From assembly GCA_021234155.1 (NCBI GenBank), contig JAJEKV010000041.1, forward strand, positions 5,634,829 through 5,698,828: 64,000 bases of DNA. Reading direction: 5' to 3'. Each line of letters opens with the position of its first letter. Within the stretch, counting starts at the first letter, position 1. The translations under genes were made by a program, and so were the position numbers. The stretch is from Isoetes taiwanensis. Its lineage: Eukaryota; Streptophyta; Lycopodiopsida; Isoetales; Isoetaceae. Below, one piece after another: positions 58,940 to 64,000 of this stretch. Below the pieces are notes generated by a model. The model did no database searches and had not been told where the DNA came from. It saw only the letters and a program-made list of their open reading frames with translations.

Positions 58940-59478
58940 AGAAAGTGCCGCCATAGCCAAAGAAGAGACGAAGGAAAAAGGAGAAAAACACTATTTATAG
59001 GATGCCACGTGGTAGCATTTGATTTGTTGAATGCCACTTAAGTGGCTTCCACGTTTTAAGAATGTTGCTGGCATATCAACAGACCTCCACGCCACGTTTC
59101 CATACTAGGAATGTTGGGTAAACCAACATTTTCATTCTTGTTTGAGATCCAATGGGACACCGCCATGTGGCGACCATTCTATTCTAGAATGAAACGTGAC
59201 TACACCATTCTGTCAGACCTCTTGTAGCAGATTATCGTCGGATTTGGACTACTGCTGTAAACCGGTTTCGGAGACCTGGCAAGCTTTAACAGAAAAACAA
59301 TGCAATTTGGGTGATATATGCCAAGGACGTGGATGTGGCAAAAGGTTTTAGGCGTCCAAAGAAGGACCAAAGGGGCGTGCATGCTATATTGTAGCTCGGG
59401 GGAGAGCTCTGGGGCAGCGGTGTCTTGGCTGAGGGCTCGTGGTTGGGTGGTGAGATAGTGTGCCACGTCAAGAGTCCA
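58940..59478 (+). repeat. Gypsy-A 5' LTR region (right end defined)
   Basis: Ends CA at 59477-59478, six bases before the primer site. A TATTTATAG box near 58994 may be its promoter. No second LTR copy lies in the window, so the left end is unknown. Confidence 0.5.
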
Positions 59479-59484
59479 TTTTAG

Positions 59485-59496
59485 TGGTATCAGAGC
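59485..59496 (+). other. Gypsy-A primer-binding site
   Basis: TGGTATCAGAGC, complementary to initiator Met tRNA. Confidence 0.85.
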
Positions 59497-61180
59497 AACA
59501 AGTTTCGAAGGCCGGTTCTCCTGCCAATGTTAACTTTGAGGATGAAGAGCTCAAGGAAAAACTTTTTGAGTTAGAGCATGATAATTCGCTCATGAGGGAA
59601 AAACTTGCAGCTGCCGAGGCTCGAATTGCTGAGCTGCAAGAATTGGATTCTTTGAGAGCGCAGGTGGCGCAGTTGCAGCAAGCTACAGTGCGTCCACGAA
59701 GTGGCATCAAAATGGGTGCCAATGTCAAAATTGAATTCAAAACGTATTCCGCTGCTACTAGTGATGCGGATGGACTTTTCGCATGGCTACGGGATTTGAA
59801 TTCATATTTTGCTAAAACTAAGGATGACGAAGACACTCAGTTATATTTTGCTGAGCGTCATCTGGATGGAGTTGCAAAGGACTGGTGGCTGGATATCCAG
59901 AAGAACCAGCCAGTCGATCAACCTATTGTTACCTTTGCGGAATTTGAAAAGCAAATAAAAAATCGTTTTTTAGGTCATAATTGGGAGCGAGATCTTATCG
60001 CTGAATGGAATAAGTTGACCCTAACAAAACATGGAAACTGTTAGAGCCTTCGCCGCGCGAGTTTTAAAGAAAGGACTTCAGCTTAGTAAAAATGATACTG
60101 AGAGGTCTGAAAAACTCATGGGTGGGGTTCATCGTTAGTACAGGCAAAGCTCGATCTGCAAGTTGCCAATCTTTCTTTTGGTGAGCTCTGTAAGATGGCA
60201 GAGAAAGTAGAGGAGGAAGGTTTGGCCCTCACGGAAGCCATTAATGCTCAACATGGCCTCAAACTTTCTATGAAAGAGACGAGTGGTTTTCGGGACAAAT
60301 CAATGGGATCTGCTCCAGGGTCTGGGCCATTCAAACAGCCGCACATAGACGTTGCAGATGATGAATCTGTTGGGGCCAAAGAGCCAAAGGAATCTTATCA
60401 AGCACGCAAGAAGCGGCTAATGCGGGAGAATAAGTGTTTTGTTTGTTATTTAAACGACCATAAGTTTTATGAATGCCCTACTTATCTGGAAAAGAAGAAA
60501 GGGGAAAGAAAGGAAGCTACACCTATTCTTAAGTCTGGGACTAAGAAAGAGGACAAAAGTAAGAAAGCAGCTTCTGTTCGAGGAGATGGGAAAGGGAAGA
60601 AGGTGGCTCTTGTCAGGAAAAATGGGATATGGATTACATTTGAGAATAGTAGTCTCTTACGATTTTGGGCTACTATTCAAGATCAAAAAGTACATATCTT
60701 ATTCGATCTGGGCAGTGAGTTTGATTTTATTTCTGCTCGATTGGTAAAAGAACTAAAATTAACTTCTATTCCTTTATCAAGTGATGTAGAATTACGCTTT
60801 CTTGAATGTTGCCCCTTCGCCTTCTTCATTTATAGTCAAGGACGTTGAATTTCAATTGCAGGGATATGTCTGTAAACGTTCTTTCATGATTTCTAACATT
60901 GGAGGTATGGATATTATTTTGGGCATGCCATGGCATAGGGCTATCAATCCTCTTATAGATTGGAAAGCGGGCATTGTTATGTTATCCTTGGAAGGGGTAA
61001 AAAGACTTTCAAGTTTGTGTTGCCCATTTTGGCAACATGGACCAAGCATCTATGTATCAAAACCTTTGTTTCATTTTCCTTTAAGGAGAAGTTCCAGGCT
61101 ATTGTGATCCCATCAGAGTTTGGAAGACATTTGACCAAGATTGGAAGACATTGGGGATCTCCTATTATGGCCTAGTCTTT
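59497..61180 (+). pseudogene. Gypsy-A Gag, zinc knuckle and protease (degenerate)
   Basis: An N-terminal coiled coil (EELKEKLFELEHDNSLMREK) is followed by the retrotransposon Gag core: DGLFAWLRDLNSYFAKTKDD, AERHLDGVAKDWWLDIQ and FAEFEKQIKNRFLGHNWERD, stopping at 60044. A second frame (60195-60848) has one zinc knuckle, CFVCYLNDHKFYEC, and a protease site HILFDLGSEFDFIS, where Leu replaces the usual Ser/Thr of D-S/T-G. A third frame gives GGMDIILGMPWHRAINPLID. The Gag frame has no ATG between the primer site and the coiled coil. RT and integrase are absent, so it was truncated before 61.2 kb. Confidence 0.85.
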
Positions 61181-63469
61181 TCCTTGAGGTAAAACACTTT
61201 TCTAGACACATTCCCATTTGTTTAACATTTTCCTTTGATTTGAAGACCAGGCAAAGGCTATAGCAAGTTTATCAAGGAGGCACAAGACATTTTACCAAAG
61301 CTCAACCTTATGAAGCTTGCTTGAGTTGCATTGGTAGTTGAAGTCACACACATGAGGATGCTACCCTAGAAGTGAAATTTGCTCTTGTTCTAGCCTTGAA
61401 GTTTGGAAGACCCTTATAGAAGTTTGGAAGACCTTAGGCTTTGAGCAGACCTATCTTCACTAGGAGGTATGAATTGAGTCTTAGAAACAATTTGAGATAA
61501 GATCAAGTGCTACAGAGGTACCCATCTCTATTTCATTCCATTCATCTTACATTCCCCTTTCCATATCCCAAGAGCCTTCAAAATTTTCCCTTTACCATTG
61601 TTTCCACTTTTGAGACCTTTTCTCCTCATTCCACTACTTATTTTTATTGATCCCACCTTCATTTGAGAATTGTCCCTTAGTGATCTTGAAAAACTTCAAA
61701 GGCAAGAAAACTCTTTTTTCATCCTCATCTCATCTACCTAAACCCTAGTATAGCCTATTTACACCTTTTCCCCATCTTTTTCCCATGACTTTTTCACCAT
61801 CCCTATGTTGCAATATTCATTGACCATGGGTCAAAAGGGACAAAAATTCAAATGTTTCAGTTTGACCTAAAAACCCTCTAGATGGAAAGCTTGGCAAAAA
61901 AGAGCTAACTTGGTCTTTTTAAATTCGAAAAAAACCCTTGGGAAGACCTTCAAATTTGGATTCTTGGGATGCGTGCCAAAAAAATAAAAACCTATTCTAG
62001 CCTATCTACCCTATCTATTTTAAGCATAGTTCCAAGTCACCCCCAATTTTTCCCGTGGCAGGGTGGGGGCCGGACATGGGCTGGTTGTCCCCTCTGCGTG
62101 TACGCAAAAAGTTAATAGTGGGGTCAACTTTGTTCCTTATATACAAGAGCTTCGGACTAGTCTTTGCACGTGGGATATATCACAATTGAAAATTTTCGAC
62201 GAACCCTAGAAAATAAGGGAAGCTGCTAAATCCGGCCAATTCGTGCCTAGATCCGATTGAAGCCCGCCAATTTTCGCCCGAAATTAGCTCCTAAACCTTT
62301 TCCGAAACCAGGGGATCCTTTGTGGCACTTGATTCGATAGAAATTGCTCAATTTGGGCCTCAAATCACTCAACCGAAGCTAGCTAGCAGGAAGAAGCGGT
62401 TCTTAAGCCAAGAAAACAGATCAAATCAATACGTCCCCTCAGAGATAGACCTCTGTGATCTTGGCGCTTTTTGATATTCTGATATTATCTTGCTCTGCTC
62501 CATTTGGATTTTGCTCTGCTCTGTTCGGGATTGAAGATCTGTCCCGGTGTGACTTGTTCGACAATTGAGGCACTTCAACTACAACTCAAAAATCATTTCA
62601 TTTGGCTTCCTTGGGGTTTCTGAGATTCGCTAGATGCTCATACAGACCTGAATTTGGCTTTCAAGCACTATTATATGTTGGAATTTGGTAATGCCTCGCT
62701 GACACTATCAAATTTCTTGTGTTACAGTTCCATAATGCATAGTCTTTGCCTGGAAATTTATTGTCACCATTGTATATTCATCTTTTTTAATCCTGCATTG
62801 TGCTTTTGAAGCTAAAAAACAAAAAACAAAAAACAAAACCCAAAATATTTATTTCAAGTTATATTCTTTTCAGATAGTTGCATTTCATCTTCATAAAAAC
62901 CTTAGAAACCTACACATACAGAGAAAACACATAAAAAGATTTTTTTCCATTACTGTCACAGAGTTTGTTCTTTGCTTGAGGCCTCGGCTACTTACAGAGA
63001 AACTAAAACTCTTTTTTGCTATTAAAACCCTATGCACATGATATAGGGGCTATTTTGAAGCTGCCTGCACAGATCCCAACTCAAAATTCCTTATCAAACT
63101 CCATCTGCAAATTTTGGCTCTCTGTTTTGGCACTGGCCAACTTTTTGACCCGACTTTGACCTAGATTTTCTCAACCTTCCCCTATTCAAATCAAGTCAAA
63201 TCTTCACCATCAGTTTCCTCTGCTTGTTGATCATCTATACCACCAATCACATCTCAAAAATCTCACAAGGTGTGTCTGCAAGGCCAATTTTTGCTCTGAC
63301 AGTTTTTTCAGTTTCAGGGACTCTAGTGATTTTGAAAAAACCAGTATCCCAAAATGACTTTTCTCGCTTCATATGTTCAGGATTGATCACCCTAAATGAT
63401 CTGGAGGTCCTAACCATTTTGTTTGAGCTTCCTTGAGGTTAGACTAAAATTCCAGGTTTTAGCCTAACA
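61181..63469 (+). repeat. Gypsy-B 5' LTR region (right end defined)
   Basis: Ends TTAGCCTAACA at 63469, three bases before the primer site. A TATATA box at about 62137 fits an LTR promoter. The left end may coincide with the break in Gypsy-A, but no second LTR is available for comparison. Repeats of GTTTGGAAGAC occur at about 61120, 61390 and 61423. No genes are visible. Confidence 0.5.
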
Positions 63470-63472
63470 TTT

Positions 63473-63490
63473 TGGAGGTCCTACCGAGAT
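63473..63490 (+). other. Gypsy-B primer-binding site (tRNA-Gln type)
   Basis: TGGAGGTCCTACCGAGAT is complementary to a tRNA 3' end reading ..GGTAGGACCTCCA, the acceptor end I recall for plant glutamine tRNA. It follows the LTR CA by three bases. Confidence 0.7.
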
Positions 63491-63511
63491 TCTCACCTGG
63501 AAGTTGAACTC

Positions 63512-64000
63512 CATGGCACCAAGAAAACTTGCTGAGTCTGCTGAGCCTGCTGAACCACCTGAGGTGACAGGTCAACCAGATTTGGTGGGGGTAAGCATGA
63601 AAGTGGCTACCAGATCCACAACAAATGTTGCAAATGTTTCCACTCTGCCTATTCCTCCTCAAGCTCCTTATCTTTTTGAGCTTACTGTACCTGTTTCCCC
63701 CCCTTGTTATGATTCTTCCATGAATGCTAACCATTTCTTGAAGACTTTTGAAGAATATTATGAGGAGCATGGAAAGAAGAGAGGTACCAGGTTTGCTGAA
63801 TTTACCAAATGCATGAAAGGTGATGAAGCCAGGTCCTGGTTGGATTTTGAACTGTCAATAGGTACTAAGTGGGATGAATTGGAACAAAGATTTCTGTCAA
63901 GGTTTGGTAAGACTACTTCACCCCAGGATCTTGTTTTTGAGCTCAATTCCTTTTCTATTAAATCTGGTGAAAGTGTGAAACAGTATGTGGAAAGATTTAA
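63512..64000 (+). CDS. Gypsy-B Gag, open at window end
   Basis: ATG 63512 (MAPRKLAESAEPAEPPEVTG), open without a stop to the window edge (163 codons). The Gag core shows HFLKTFEEYYEEHGKKRGTR, FTKCMKGDEARSWLDFE, WDELEQRFLSRFGKTTSPQD and KSGESVKQYVERF, the classic retrotrans_gag pattern of W.L, F...F and V..Y...F. The clean frame next to an intact primer site suggests a young, possibly complete element to the right. Confidence 0.85.

Overview
The window looks like a transposon-dense intergenic and intronic stretch of a land-plant nuclear genome. The evidence is plant-type Ty1/copia and Ty3/gypsy elements with initiator-Met-tRNA primer sites, plant L1 LINEs with a zinc-binding domain after the reverse transcriptase (RT), GT-AG introns, and one host gene with a plastid-type N-terminus. 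A second LINE lineage that is not plant L1 and has microsatellite tails hints at a large, old genome (fern, lycophyte or gymnosperm). That placement is inference; I could not identify the species.

Layout: 0-2 kb holds minus-strand exon-like islands I could not identify, then a foldback element (2.0-2.4 kb) and about 2 kb of gene-free sequence with small local duplications. 4.66-10.28 kb is a nearly full-length but decayed GC-rich LINE (LINE-A), with tandem 5' repeats, ORF1, endonuclease-RT ORF2 and a (CCTT)n tail. It splits a Helitron-like minus-strand ORF and is flanked by a 62-bp direct repeat. 10.8-13.2 kb is a 555-bp tandem array carrying a Cys-rich exon, interrupted by a truncated LINE of the same lineage. 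13.22-20.61 kb is copia-1. Inside it are a 1.94-kb hAT-like element (15622-17558, 8-bp target-site duplication, dense subterminal GAATACG motifs, a captured host exon) and a LINE tail. Copia-1 abuts the front half of an opposite-strand copia-2.

The LTR of copia-2 is split by L1-1 (22371-32796, 14-bp duplication). L1-1 is itself split by a 3.96-kb terminal-inverted-repeat element (23969-27932) that carries six copies of a conserved hairpin. A gypsy integrase tail (about 33 kb) follows, then L1-2 (34256-40120). L1-2 is the best-preserved LINE here, with a near-continuous ORF2, and lies inside a foldback.

The clearest host gene is at 42823-51940 (+). Seven exons join with matching phases into a 374-codon protein with a plastid-type N-terminus, a DUF1995-like core and a C-terminal SAP-like helix pair. 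Its first intron holds a palindromic miniature element. After it come a truncated LINE (56.3-57.3 kb), a Helitron-type 3' terminus (58.1 kb), a decayed gypsy gag-protease (59.5-61.1 kb), and the LTR end, tRNA-Gln-type primer site and open gag of another gypsy element that runs off the window.

The genes do not form an operon or pathway. The story is nested insertion, with one plastid-protein gene surviving in it. The two nonautonomous DNA elements (15.6-17.6 and 24.0-27.9 kb) are the most novel parts.
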